Assembly (NCBI GenBank): GCA_040380855.1
Contig: JBEIIG010000014.1
Span: 3,003-67,002, forward strand
Direction: 5' to 3'
Source: VFMC01 sp040380855
Lineage (GTDB): Bacteria > Actinomycetota > Acidimicrobiia > Acidimicrobiales > Ilumatobacteraceae
DNA length: 64,000 nt
Shown: piece after piece, positions 1 through 7,234 of the stretch
Position numbering within the stretch: position 1 is the stretch's first letter
Layout of the letters: every line of letters begins with the position of its first letter
The notes under the pieces: model-generated
What the model was told of the DNA's origin: nothing
Database searches by the model: none
What the model saw: only the letters and a program-made list of their open reading frames with translations
Translations under genes and position numbers: made by a program

Positions 1-2100
1 GAGGTCACCCCGCAGGAGGTGGCGAACCTCTTCCCGCTGGCCCGCACCGACGACCTGCTGGCCGGCTTCTACGTACCCGGCGACGGGCGGGTGAACCCCG
101 TCGACGTGACCATGGCGCTGGCCAAGGGTGCCCGCCAGCAGGGCGCCACCATCGTGCAGGGCGTCACCGTCACCGAGGTGATCACCAGCGGAAGCGGCCC
201 CGCCCGGCGGGTGACCGGTGTGGCCACCGACCACGGCACCATCGAGTGCGATGTGGTGGTGAACTGCGCGGGCATGTGGGCCCGCCAGTTGGGCGAGCGC
301 AACGGGGTGACCATCCCGCTGCAGGCGGCCGAGCACTACTACCTCATCACCGAGCACATCGAGGGCCTCGACCCGTCGTGGCCCGTCATCGAAGACCCCG
401 CCAACTACGGCTACTACCGCGAAGAGGTGGGCGGGCTGATGATCGGCCTGTTCGAGCCGGTGTGCGCGCCGTGGAACGTGGGCGCCATCCCCCACGACGT
501 GTCGTTCGCATCGCTGCAGCCCGACTGGGACCGGATGGGCCCGTACGTCGAGCGGGCGATGAGCCGGGTGCCCATCAGCACCGAAACCGGTATCCGCACC
601 TTCTTCTGCGGCCCGGAGAGCTTCACCCCCGACCTCGCCCCCATCGTGGGCGAGGCCCCCGAGATCGCCAACTACTTCGTGGCCGCCGGGCTGAACTCGA
701 TCGGCATCCTCACCGGTGGCGGCCTCGGCCGGGTGATGGCCGAGTGGATCGTGAGCGGCCACCCGCAGGTGGACATCACCGGCTTCGACATCGCCCGCAC
801 CCAGCCGTACCAGACCACCCCCGAGTACCGCCGCACCCGCACCGTCGAGTCGCTGGGCATGGTGTACCAGTGCCACTACCCGTACCGGTCGATGCAGACC
901 GCCCGCGGGGTGAAGCGCTCGCCGCTGCACGAGGCGCTGGCGGCGCAGGGCGCGTCGTTCCGTGACGTGAGCGGCTGGGAGGGCGCCGACTGGTTCGCCG
1001 GGCCGGGCAACACCCCCGACCCGGGCCCGCTCACCTGGGGCCGCCCGGGCTTCTGGCAGCAGTGGCGCGCCGAACACGAGGCCACCCGCAACGCCGCGGC
1101 GCTCACCGACATGAGCTTCATGGCCACCTTCCGCGTGCAGGGCCGCGACGCGGGTGCGCTGCTCGACGAACTGTCGGCCAACGCCGTGAACGGTGACGTC
1201 GGCCGCATCACGTATACGCAGTGGCTCGATGCACGCGGCCTGCTGCAGGCCGACCTCACGGTGACCAAGATCGCCGACGACGACTTCCTCGTCGTCGCCA
1301 CCGACACCGCGCAACGGCACGTCGAATGGTGGATGCGGCGCCACATCGGCGAGCGGCACGTGGTGGTCACCGACGTCACCGGCGGGTCGGCGCAGATCAA
1401 CGTGCAGGGGCCGCTGTCGCGCACGTTGCTGCAGGGGCTCACGTCGGTCGACCTGTCGAACGACTCCTACCCGTTCCGCACCGCCCGCCACATCGACATC
1501 GGCTTCGCCCGGGTGCTGTGCGCACGCATCACCTACGTGGGCGAGCTGGGCTACGAGCTGCACGTCGCCAGCGAACAGGCCGCCCACGTGTACGGCCGCC
1601 TGGTGGCCGCAGGTGCCGAGGTGGGCCTGCGCCACGCCGGCCTGAAGGCGCTCGGCAGCCTGCGCATGGAGAAGGGCTACCGCGACTACGGCCACGACAT
1701 CGACAACACCGACTCGGTGCTGGAAGCCGGGCTCGGGTTCGCCGTCGCGCTCGACAAGCCCGGTGGGTTCATCGGCCGCGATGCGGTGGTGGCCCAGAAG
1801 GCCGCCGGCCCGCTGACCAAGCGCCTGCTGCAGGTGCGCCTCACCGACCCCGAGGCGATGCTGTACCACGCCGAGGTGGTGCACCGCGACGGCCGCGCGC
1901 TGGGCTACGTGCGCGCCGCCAGCTACGGCCACACACTGGGCGGTGCCGTGGGCCTGGCGATGGTGGAGGCCGACGAGCCGATCACGAACGACTTCGTCAC
2001 CACCGGCACCTGGGAGGTCGACGTGGCCGGCCGACGGGTGCCCGCGGTGGCGTCGCTGCGGCCGATGTACGACCCCGACAACGCTCGCATCCGAGCCTGA
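1..2100 (+). CDS. FAD-dependent dimethylglycine/sarcosine dehydrogenase-like protein (5' truncated)
   Basis: The reading frame is open from base 1, so the N-terminus (about 100-130 residues with the GxGxxG FAD motif) lies outside the window; 699 residues are visible. The first ~270 are the rest of a DAO-type FAD domain (WVVNCAGMW-like segment 'VVNCAGMWARQLG', 'AAGLNSIGILTGGGLGR'). A FAO_M-type linker follows ('GMVYQCHYPY', 'GVKRSPLH'), then a GcvT folate-binding domain (~330-590, 'NVQGPLSRTLL', 'YVGELGYELHV') and a GcvT C-terminal barrel. Family knowledge: such enzymes demethylate N-methylated glycines oxidatively and pass the one-carbon unit to tetrahydrofolate. The exact substrate (dimethylglycine, sarcosine or another N-methyl amine) cannot be read here. 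Confidence 0.9.
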   Translation, partial: EVTPQEVANLFPLARTDDLLAGFYVPGDGRVNPVDVTMALAKGARQQGATIVQGVTVTEVITSGSGPARRVTGVATDHGTIECDVVVNCAGMWARQLGERNGVTIPLQAAEHYYLITEHIEGLDPSWPVIEDPANYGYYREEVGGLMIGLFEPVCAPWNVGAIPHDVSFASLQPDWDRMGPYVERAMSRVPISTETGIRTFFCGPESFTPDLAPIVGEAPEIANYFVAAGLNSIGILTGGGLGRVMAEWIVSGHPQVDITGFDIARTQPYQTTPEYRRTRTVESLGMVYQCHYPYRSMQTARGVKRSPLHEALAAQGASFRDVSGWEGADWFAGPGNTPDPGPLTWGRPGFWQQWRAEHEATRNAAALTDMSFMATFRVQGRDAGALLDELSANAVNGDVGRITYTQWLDARGLLQADLTVTKIADDDFLVVATDTAQRHVEWWMRRHIGERHVVVTDVTGGSAQINVQGPLSRTLLQGLTSVDLSNDSYPFRTARHIDIGFARVLCARITYVGELGYELHVASEQAAHVYGRLVAAGAEVGLRHAGLKALGSLRMEKGYRDYGHDIDNTDSVLEAGLGFAVALDKPGGFIGRDAVVAQKAAGPLTKRLLQVRLTDPEAMLYHAEVVHRDGRALGYVRAASYGHTLGGAVGLAMVEADEPITNDFVTTGTWEVDVAGRRVPAVASLRPMYDPDNARIRA

Positions 2101-2101
2101 G

Positions 2102-2107
2102 TACTGT
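2102..2107 (+). promoter_or_regulatory. putative leaderless -10 element, phosphohydrolase gene
   Basis: TACTGT (TANNNT form) ends 7 nt before the ATG at 2115, directly after the upstream stop codon. No Shine-Dalgarno sequence fits between the hexamer and the ATG. The spacing matches the leaderless pattern seen repeatedly in this window. Confidence 0.45.
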
Positions 2108-2114
2108 CGCCGTC

Positions 2115-4049
2115 ATGCGCATCCACGGACCGGAACGACTGGCAGGTCAGGGCCTGAACAGCGAGCAGGCCGAATCGGGCAACCGGGCCATCCACGCCCT
2201 GCTCACCGACCCCGGCGTGGGCGACCAGGTCGATCTGGTGTTCACCTGGCGCGGCGACGATGCGGCCGACGGCGCGTACGAGGTGTGGTCGGCACGGGGC
2301 ATGGTGCGCTTCCGGCGACTCGTCGCCGACGACGGCACGCTCACGTTCGAGGTGCTCGAGACCGTCGGCACGAACCCGGTGGCCGAACAGGACGGCCTCG
2401 CCCTGGCGACCCTGGCGGCCGAGTGTGACGCCGCACGGGCGAGCGGCTTCGACGCCGACGACCCGGCGCGGCGCTTCATCGCCCCCGAGCAGCAGACCTA
2501 CCCCTTCGCCTACGAGCGCATCGCCCAACTGTTCGACTCGCCCCATGCGCCCGACCTGGCGGTGTCGCCCCGCGACTGGTGCTCGGGCAGCCAGCCGGGC
2601 ACCCACGGCGCGCTGCACGTGCGCCAGGCCCGGGCGCCGCTGTGGCTGAGCGGGCCCGGCGTGCGCGTGGGCCACCACCCGTTCGCCGTGCGATCGGTCG
2701 ACATCGCCCCCACCTGCCTCGCTGCGCTGGGCTTTCCCTTCGTCGACGGCGCCGACGCCACGGGCCGCACCGCCGGCGAACGCGGCGTCGCCCCCGACGT
2801 GTACCTGGCGCGCCAGGACGGCCGCGTGGTGAGCGAGGCACTCGACCCTGCGGGCCCGCGACCGAACCGGCTGTACGTGTTCCTGCTCGACGGCCTGCAC
2901 CAGACCGAGTTGAACGACCGGCTGGAACGCGACCCCGACGCACTGCCCCACCTGCGCCGCCTGCGCGAGCGGGCTGCGCAGTTCGACGGCGGCTCGATCG
3001 TGAACTTCCCGTCGATCACCTGGCCCAGCCACACGGCGATTGCGACCGGAACCTGGTGTGGGCACCACGATGTCGTCAATCCCAGCTACTACCTGCGCGA
3101 CGAGGCCCGCACCATCAGCCCGCAGGGCGCGCAGGTGGGCACCGAGGTGTACGCCAGCACGGCAGTCGAGAGCCTGTACGAGGCGTTCCACCGGGTCGAC
3201 CCCGACTGTGTGACGGCCGCCATCCATGCCCCGTTCGGCCGGTCGGCGCGCCACGCCGTGCTGGAGGGCCGCAACCTGTGCGACAGGGCCCGACTGAAGG
3301 TGCTCACCGCCGAGTTGGCCGCCGACCAGCACCCGCGTTGGGCCGGCGAGCACCCGGCAGTGGCGGCCGAGAGCCTGCTCGACACCCGCGGCCTGGCCCA
3401 GGTGATCGACCTGTTCACCGGCGAGGGCGCCGTGCCACCCCGTTTCGTGTACCACGAGCTGGCCCTCACCGACGGCGCCGGCCACGACTACGGCCCGCAC
3501 CACGACGGCCTGGCCGACGCCCTGACCGAGAGCGACCGCCGCATCGGCCGCGTGCTGGCCGTGCTCGACGACCTCGGCCTGTTCGACGAGACACTGTTCG
3601 TGGTGAGCGCCGACCACGGCATGGCCCCGCAGGACATCGCCCTGCGCGCCAACCCCACGGCGCACGTGCTCGACGCAGGCATCGAGGCCGTGGTGAACGA
3701 GCCGATGATCTGGCTGCGTGACCTGGCTGTGGTGGCCGAGCGCGCCGCCGACGGCCGCACCGCACGGGTACTGGTGAGCGACAACGACGCCGACACCTCG
3801 GGCGAACGGCCACCGTTCGAGGGTGCCGACGTGGTGGTGGAGGGGCACCGCCCCGGCGCGGCACCACGTGAGCTGGCCCGTGGCCGCACCGACCGGTTCG
3901 GCGTATTCGGCTTCGCCACCCCCAGCGACATCGACTCGGCGAGCATCGGTGTGCGCGTGGTGGCACCCGGACGCAACGCACGACGCCTCCTACTCGACGG
4001 CACCCGACTCGCCCTCGACCTCCGCACCGCGCTGTACGTCGAGCGGTGA
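2115..4049 (+). CDS. alkaline phosphatase superfamily phosphodiesterase/phosphohydrolase with permuted motif order
   Basis: A 644-residue protein with the metal and nucleophile motifs of type I phosphodiesterases/nucleotide pyrophosphatases: Asp259 in 'FLLDGL', probable nucleophile Thr302 in 'FPSITWPSHTAIATG', Asp453 and His457 in 'TDGAGHDYG', and Asp500-His501 in 'SADHGM'. The motifs that normally end such proteins come first here: a 'VWSARGMVRFRR' segment (~57-68) and 'GTHGALH...APLWLSGPGVR...DIAPTCLAALG' (~162-206). After the DHG motif comes a short beta-rich tail resembling a carboxypeptidase regulatory domain (~535-630). ATG start chosen because the frame upstream overlaps the preceding gene. 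No signal peptide is seen. Substrate unknown. The permutation is inferred from remembered family architecture. Confidence 0.8.
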   Translation: MRIHGPERLAGQGLNSEQAESGNRAIHALLTDPGVGDQVDLVFTWRGDDAADGAYEVWSARGMVRFRRLVADDGTLTFEVLETVGTNPVAEQDGLALATLAAECDAARASGFDADDPARRFIAPEQQTYPFAYERIAQLFDSPHAPDLAVSPRDWCSGSQPGTHGALHVRQARAPLWLSGPGVRVGHHPFAVRSVDIAPTCLAALGFPFVDGADATGRTAGERGVAPDVYLARQDGRVVSEALDPAGPRPNRLYVFLLDGLHQTELNDRLERDPDALPHLRRLRERAAQFDGGSIVNFPSITWPSHTAIATGTWCGHHDVVNPSYYLRDEARTISPQGAQVGTEVYASTAVESLYEAFHRVDPDCVTAAIHAPFGRSARHAVLEGRNLCDRARLKVLTAELAADQHPRWAGEHPAVAAESLLDTRGLAQVIDLFTGEGAVPPRFVYHELALTDGAGHDYGPHHDGLADALTESDRRIGRVLAVLDDLGLFDETLFVVSADHGMAPQDIALRANPTAHVLDAGIEAVVNEPMIWLRDLAVVAERAADGRTARVLVSDNDADTSGERPPFEGADVVVEGHRPGAAPRELARGRTDRFGVFGFATPSDIDSASIGVRVVAPGRNARRLLLDGTRLALDLRTALYVER

Positions 4050-4062
4050 CCTCGTGACACTG

Positions 4063-4078
4063 ATACCCTGGGGGGTAT
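4063..4078. promoter_or_regulatory. CsoR/CstR-like palindromic operator overlapping a -10 hexamer and start codon
   Basis: A perfect inverted repeat ATACCC-TGGG-GGGTAT. It contains TACCCT (4064-4069), which fits a -10 element 7 nt before the ATG at 4077. CsoR-family operators (for example the Bacillus copZA site) have TACCC and GGGTA half-sites of this kind. Binding by such a repressor would block both promoter and start. No csoR gene is in the window. Confidence 0.5.
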
Positions 4079-4259
4079 GTGTAGACGAGTGACGTGCAAG
4101 CAGTGCGGCAAGCCCGACTGGGCTGGGTGCGGGGCACACATCGAGCAGGTACTGGGTGATGTGCCCGCTGCGCAGCGATGCCAGTGCCGCACCAACCCAC
4201 CCCAACGGGCACCGAAGGCAGACCGTGCACCGGGCTTCTGGCGCCGCCGTCGCATCTGA
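4077..4259 (+). CDS. small conserved Cys-rich protein
   Basis: A 60-residue protein beginning MCRRVTCKQCGKPDWAGCG. Six cysteines appear in the pattern C2, C7, C10, C18 and a late C-x-C ('RCQCR'), followed by a basic tail. I recognise a widespread small-protein family in actinobacteria and other taxa ('MCR..TC..CGK..WAGCG.H..') whose function I cannot name. The cysteine layout suggests metal binding, which is inference. The start matches the family's N-terminus. The ATG lies inside a CsoR-like palindrome, leaving no room for a ribosome binding site, so the message is probably leaderless. Confidence 0.75.
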   Translation: MCRRVTCKQCGKPDWAGCGAHIEQVLGDVPAAQRCQCRTNPPQRAPKADRAPGFWRRRRI

Positions 4260-4289
4260 CAGCCCGCCGACCACCAGCGCAGCACCTGG

Positions 4290-4295
4290 CAACAT
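4290..4295 (+). promoter_or_regulatory. putative leaderless -10 element, amidohydrolase gene
   Basis: CAACAT ends 6 nt before the ATG at 4302. It has A at the second and T at the sixth position; the first base is not T. Confidence 0.35.
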
Positions 4296-4301
4296 GGGCC
4301 G

Positions 4302-5918
4302 ATGCGTCAACTCTTCACCGGCGGACGGGTGTTCACCGCAGTGCGCGGATCGTTGTGGGCCGAGGCCCTGGTGGTGGACGGAGCGCACATCGCCTTCGTC
4401 GGCGATGCTGCCGAGGCCGCTCGCGTGGCGGGCCCCGATGCCGAACTGATCGATCTGAGCGGTGGGGTCGTCGTGCCCGGCTTCGTCGACGCCCATGCCC
4501 ACGTGGTGGGCACCGGCCAAGCGCTCGTCAAGGCACAACTCCGCGATGCGACATCGCTCGAGGCGATCATCGGTGCGCTGCAGGCGTGGGCAACGGCCCA
4601 CCCCGACGAGCCGCGGGTGCTCGGTACGTCGTGGGTGTACGACGCCGTGCCGGGCGGCCGGCCCACGCGCCAGATGCTCGACGCGGCGTTCCCCGACCAG
4701 CCCGTCTACCTCGAGGCCAACGACTTCCACTCCACCTGGGTGAACACCGCGGCGCTGCGCGAGATGGGCATCACCTCCGACACCCCCGACCCGGTGGGCG
4801 GCGAGGTGGTGCGCGACCCGAGCACCCGCGAGGCCACCGGCTGGCTGCTCGAGACCGCAGCGAACGCCTACGTCTACCCAGTGGTCGACCGCGTCGACAC
4901 CAGCACCATCGACGGCTACCTGGCCGCGGCGATGGCCGCCTACACGGCCTCGGGTGTGACCACCGCGGTCGACATGGGGCTGTCGGCCAGAATGCTCGCC
5001 GCGCTCCACCGTGCCGAACTGGCGGGCACCACCACCCTGCGCGTGATCGGGCACTGGCTGGTGCACCGCACCGGCGACCTCGACGAGGAGTTGGCGAAGG
5101 TGACCGAGGCCGTCGAACTCGCCCAACGGCACCGCTCGGATCTGTTGCGGATCACGGGCATCAAGATCGTCGTCGACGGCACCATCGACGGCTGCACCGC
5201 GGCACTCTCGCTGCCCTACACCGACGGCACGATGGCCGACCCGATCTGGGACCCCGATGCCCTCACGGCCGTCGTCACCGCTGCCGACGCCGCCGGCCTG
5301 CAGGTGGCCCTCCACGCCATCGGCGACCACGCCGTGCACATCGCCCTCGACGCGCTCGAACACGCTGCCCGGGTGAACGGCACCAGCGGCCGCCGCCACC
5401 GCATCGAGCACCTCGAGTACGCGGAGGCGGCCGACATCGCCCGGCTCGGTCCCCTCGGTGTGACGGCGTCGATGCAACCCGTGCACCTCGACCCGGCCAT
5501 CATGCCCAACTGGGTGGCGATGCTGGGCGCCGAGCGTGCCCACCACGGCTTCGCCTGGCCCGAGTACATCGCCCACGGAGCCACCCTGGCGTTCGGCACC
5601 GACACGCCCACGGCGCCCCACGAGCCGCTGCCGAACATGTTCATCGCCGCCACCCGCCGCTCGCCCGGGCATCCGCATCTGCAGCCGCACCGGCCCGACT
5701 GGGCACGTCCGCTCGACGAGGCGGTGGTGCACGCCACCGCCGATGCGGCGTGGGCGAGCTTCGCCGACACCCAGCTCGGCACCCTGCAGGCAGGCATGCT
5801 CGCCGATCTGGTCGTGCTCGATCGCGACCCGTTCGCCGCTGGCCCAGACAGCCTGCTGTCCACCTCCGTCACCTGCACAGTGCTGGGTGGCCGCACCGTG
5901 CACGGCGCCTCCGCCTGA
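4302..5918 (+). CDS. amidohydrolase family 3 (YtcJ-like) metal-dependent hydrolase
   Basis: A 538-residue enzyme of the amidohydrolase superfamily, YtcJ/NfdA-type. The N-terminal beta-sandwich is followed by the metal motif 'VVPGFVDAHAHV' (~52-63), a central 'GIKIVVDGTIDG' segment carrying the family lysine, 'VALHAIGDHA', 'HRIEHLEYA', and a late 'LAFGTDTPTAP' supplying the catalytic aspartate. Members hydrolyse C-N bonds, often of amides or formamides; the substrate is not evident. It stands alone and is followed convergently by a GyrI-like gene. No signal peptide, so probably cytoplasmic. Confidence 0.85.
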   Translation: MRQLFTGGRVFTAVRGSLWAEALVVDGAHIAFVGDAAEAARVAGPDAELIDLSGGVVVPGFVDAHAHVVGTGQALVKAQLRDATSLEAIIGALQAWATAHPDEPRVLGTSWVYDAVPGGRPTRQMLDAAFPDQPVYLEANDFHSTWVNTAALREMGITSDTPDPVGGEVVRDPSTREATGWLLETAANAYVYPVVDRVDTSTIDGYLAAAMAAYTASGVTTAVDMGLSARMLAALHRAELAGTTTLRVIGHWLVHRTGDLDEELAKVTEAVELAQRHRSDLLRITGIKIVVDGTIDGCTAALSLPYTDGTMADPIWDPDALTAVVTAADAAGLQVALHAIGDHAVHIALDALEHAARVNGTSGRRHRIEHLEYAEAADIARLGPLGVTASMQPVHLDPAIMPNWVAMLGAERAHHGFAWPEYIAHGATLAFGTDTPTAPHEPLPNMFIAATRRSPGHPHLQPHRPDWARPLDEAVVHATADAAWASFADTQLGTLQAGMLADLVVLDRDPFAAGPDSLLSTSVTCTVLGGRTVHGASA

Positions 5919-5933
5919 CGGCAGCGGCCCGGT

Positions 5934-6392
5934 TCAGCTGACCGGCCACCAGATCTCGGTGCGCCATGCCGCCGGATCGGGTTCGGCCGCAGGATCGGTG
6001 AGGTACACCTCCCACATCGACATCGTCGGGATGAGGTCGTGGTCGAGCATCCAGGTGCGCATCCGGTCGTAGGTGGTGTGCATCGTGTCGTACGGGCCCA
6101 CGTGCACCGTCTGCACCGCACGCCCGCCCGGCAGACGACTCGGCACCACCGTTCCCGCCGGCTCGATCGGCCGTGGCACCACGAAGCCCGCCTCGAGCGA
6201 CACATCGTCGGTGGGCGGACCGGCGTACCAGGTGAACGGCGGACCGAGCGGCGCGAGCCCCTGCCCCGCCAACGCGGCGATCACCGCAGGAAAGGCACCC
6301 GAGAAGAACTGCGGTAACTCGGCCATCGCCACGGTGGCCCGCACGACAGCCGTGTCGCGTGTATCCAGATCGACCAGTCGGCACTCATCCAT
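5934..6392 (-). CDS. GyrI-like small-molecule-binding domain protein
   Basis: A 152-residue stand-alone effector-binding domain of the GyrI/AraC C-terminal type (SHS2-like). Typical features are 'FTWY' after a loop (~54-57), 'GFVVPRPI', the 'LPGGRAVQTVHVGPYDTM' strand-turn (~86-104), and a C-terminal 'WEVYLTDP...WRTEIWWPV'. Such proteins bind hydrophobic or cationic small molecules, and some hydrolyse cyclopropanoid electrophiles. No DNA-binding domain is attached, so it is unlikely to regulate alone. It is divergent from the ABC transporter genes across ~107 bp. The ligand cannot be inferred. Confidence 0.75.
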   Translation of the reverse strand: MDECRLVDLDTRDTAVVRATVAMAELPQFFSGAFPAVIAALAGQGLAPLGPPFTWYAGPPTDDVSLEAGFVVPRPIEPAGTVVPSRLPGGRAVQTVHVGPYDTMHTTYDRMRTWMLDHDLIPTMSMWEVYLTDPAAEPDPAAWRTEIWWPVS

Positions 6393-6487
6393 ACACGCAG
6401 TTCACCCGCCACCCGCCCCACGGCGACAGGGCCGAGCGGGCCGCACGAGCCCGCCGGAGTGCCCTGGTTCACCGGCCGACGCCCGCC

Positions 6488-6493
6488 GACACT
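6488..6493 (+). promoter_or_regulatory. putative leaderless -10 element, ABC ATPase gene
   Basis: GACACT ends 6 nt before the GTG chosen as start at 6500, and the spacing helped decide that start. The first base departs from T. Confidence 0.35.
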
Positions 6494-6499
6494 GGGGCG

Positions 6500-7234
6500 G
6501 TGGCGCACCCGATCGAACCGCGCGGTTCGCGCATCGAGCTCGACCATGTGTCGAAGCGGTACCGGGTGGGTGACGGCGAGGTGTGCGCGCTCGACAACGT
6601 GTCGCTGCACATCGACGGCGCCACGTTCACGGTCATCCTCGGTGCATCGGGAAGCGGGAAGACCACGCTGCTGAACGTGATCGGCGCACTCGACACCGTG
6701 TCGTCGGGCACCGTGCGCGTGAACGGAACGGTGGTCAGCGGAGCATCGGCCCGCGAACGAGCGGCGTTCCGGCGCCGTTCGGTGAGCTTCATCTTCCAGG
6801 CGTTCAACCTGTTTCCCGGCCTCACTGCGTTCGAGAACGTCAGGTTCGGCGCCGATGCCGCCCGGCGCGGCGATGCACGCGTCGCCGCCGATGCAGCGAT
6901 CGAGACCGTCGGCCTCGCTGATCGGCGCCACCACTTCCCGCATCAACTGTCGGGCGGCGAACAACAGCGGGTGGCCATCGCGCGCGCCCTTGCCACCGGC
7001 AACCCGATCATCCTGGCCGACGAACCGACCGGCGAACTCGACTTCCGCACCGGCGTCGCCATCCTCGCTGCGCTCGACGAGCAGGCGCGGCGCGGGATGA
7101 CGGTGCTGGTGGTGACCCACAACCGCGAGATCTCGCGGGTGGCCGACCGGGTGATCGAGTTGTCGAGCGGCCGCATCGTCACCGACGGTCCGCCCCGGGG
7201 TGGTCGTGCCGCAGTCGCCGAACTGCAATGGTGA
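6500..7234 (+). CDS. ABC transporter ATP-binding protein (LolD/MacB type)
   Basis: A 244-residue ATPase with Walker A 'GASGSGKTT', Q-loop 'FIFQAFNLFP', signature 'LSGGEQQRVAIARAL', Walker B 'IILADEPTGELD' and H-loop 'VVTHN'. The 'DEPTGELD' form and the short length are typical of the MacB/LolD/FtsE-like group that works with FtsX-type permeases. The GTG start gives the normal family N-terminus; an earlier ATG at 6359 would add ~47 low-complexity residues. It overlaps the permease gene by 7 bp, so the two are translationally coupled and act together at the membrane. Cargo unknown: lipid, lipoprotein or peptide export, or mechanotransmission, are family possibilities. Confidence 0.9.
   Translation: MAHPIEPRGSRIELDHVSKRYRVGDGEVCALDNVSLHIDGATFTVILGASGSGKTTLLNVIGALDTVSSGTVRVNGTVVSGASARERAAFRRRSVSFIFQAFNLFPGLTAFENVRFGADAARRGDARVAADAAIETVGLADRRHHFPHQLSGGEQQRVAIARALATGNPIILADEPTGELDFRTGVAILAALDEQARRGMTVLVVTHNREISRVADRVIELSSGRIVTDGPPRGGRAAVAELQW

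Noticed and set aside
3990..5903. A long minus-strand frame opposite the YtcJ-like amidohydrolase gene.
   Set aside because: It has no recognisable domains or ribosome binding site and mirrors the codon bias of the plus-strand gene.
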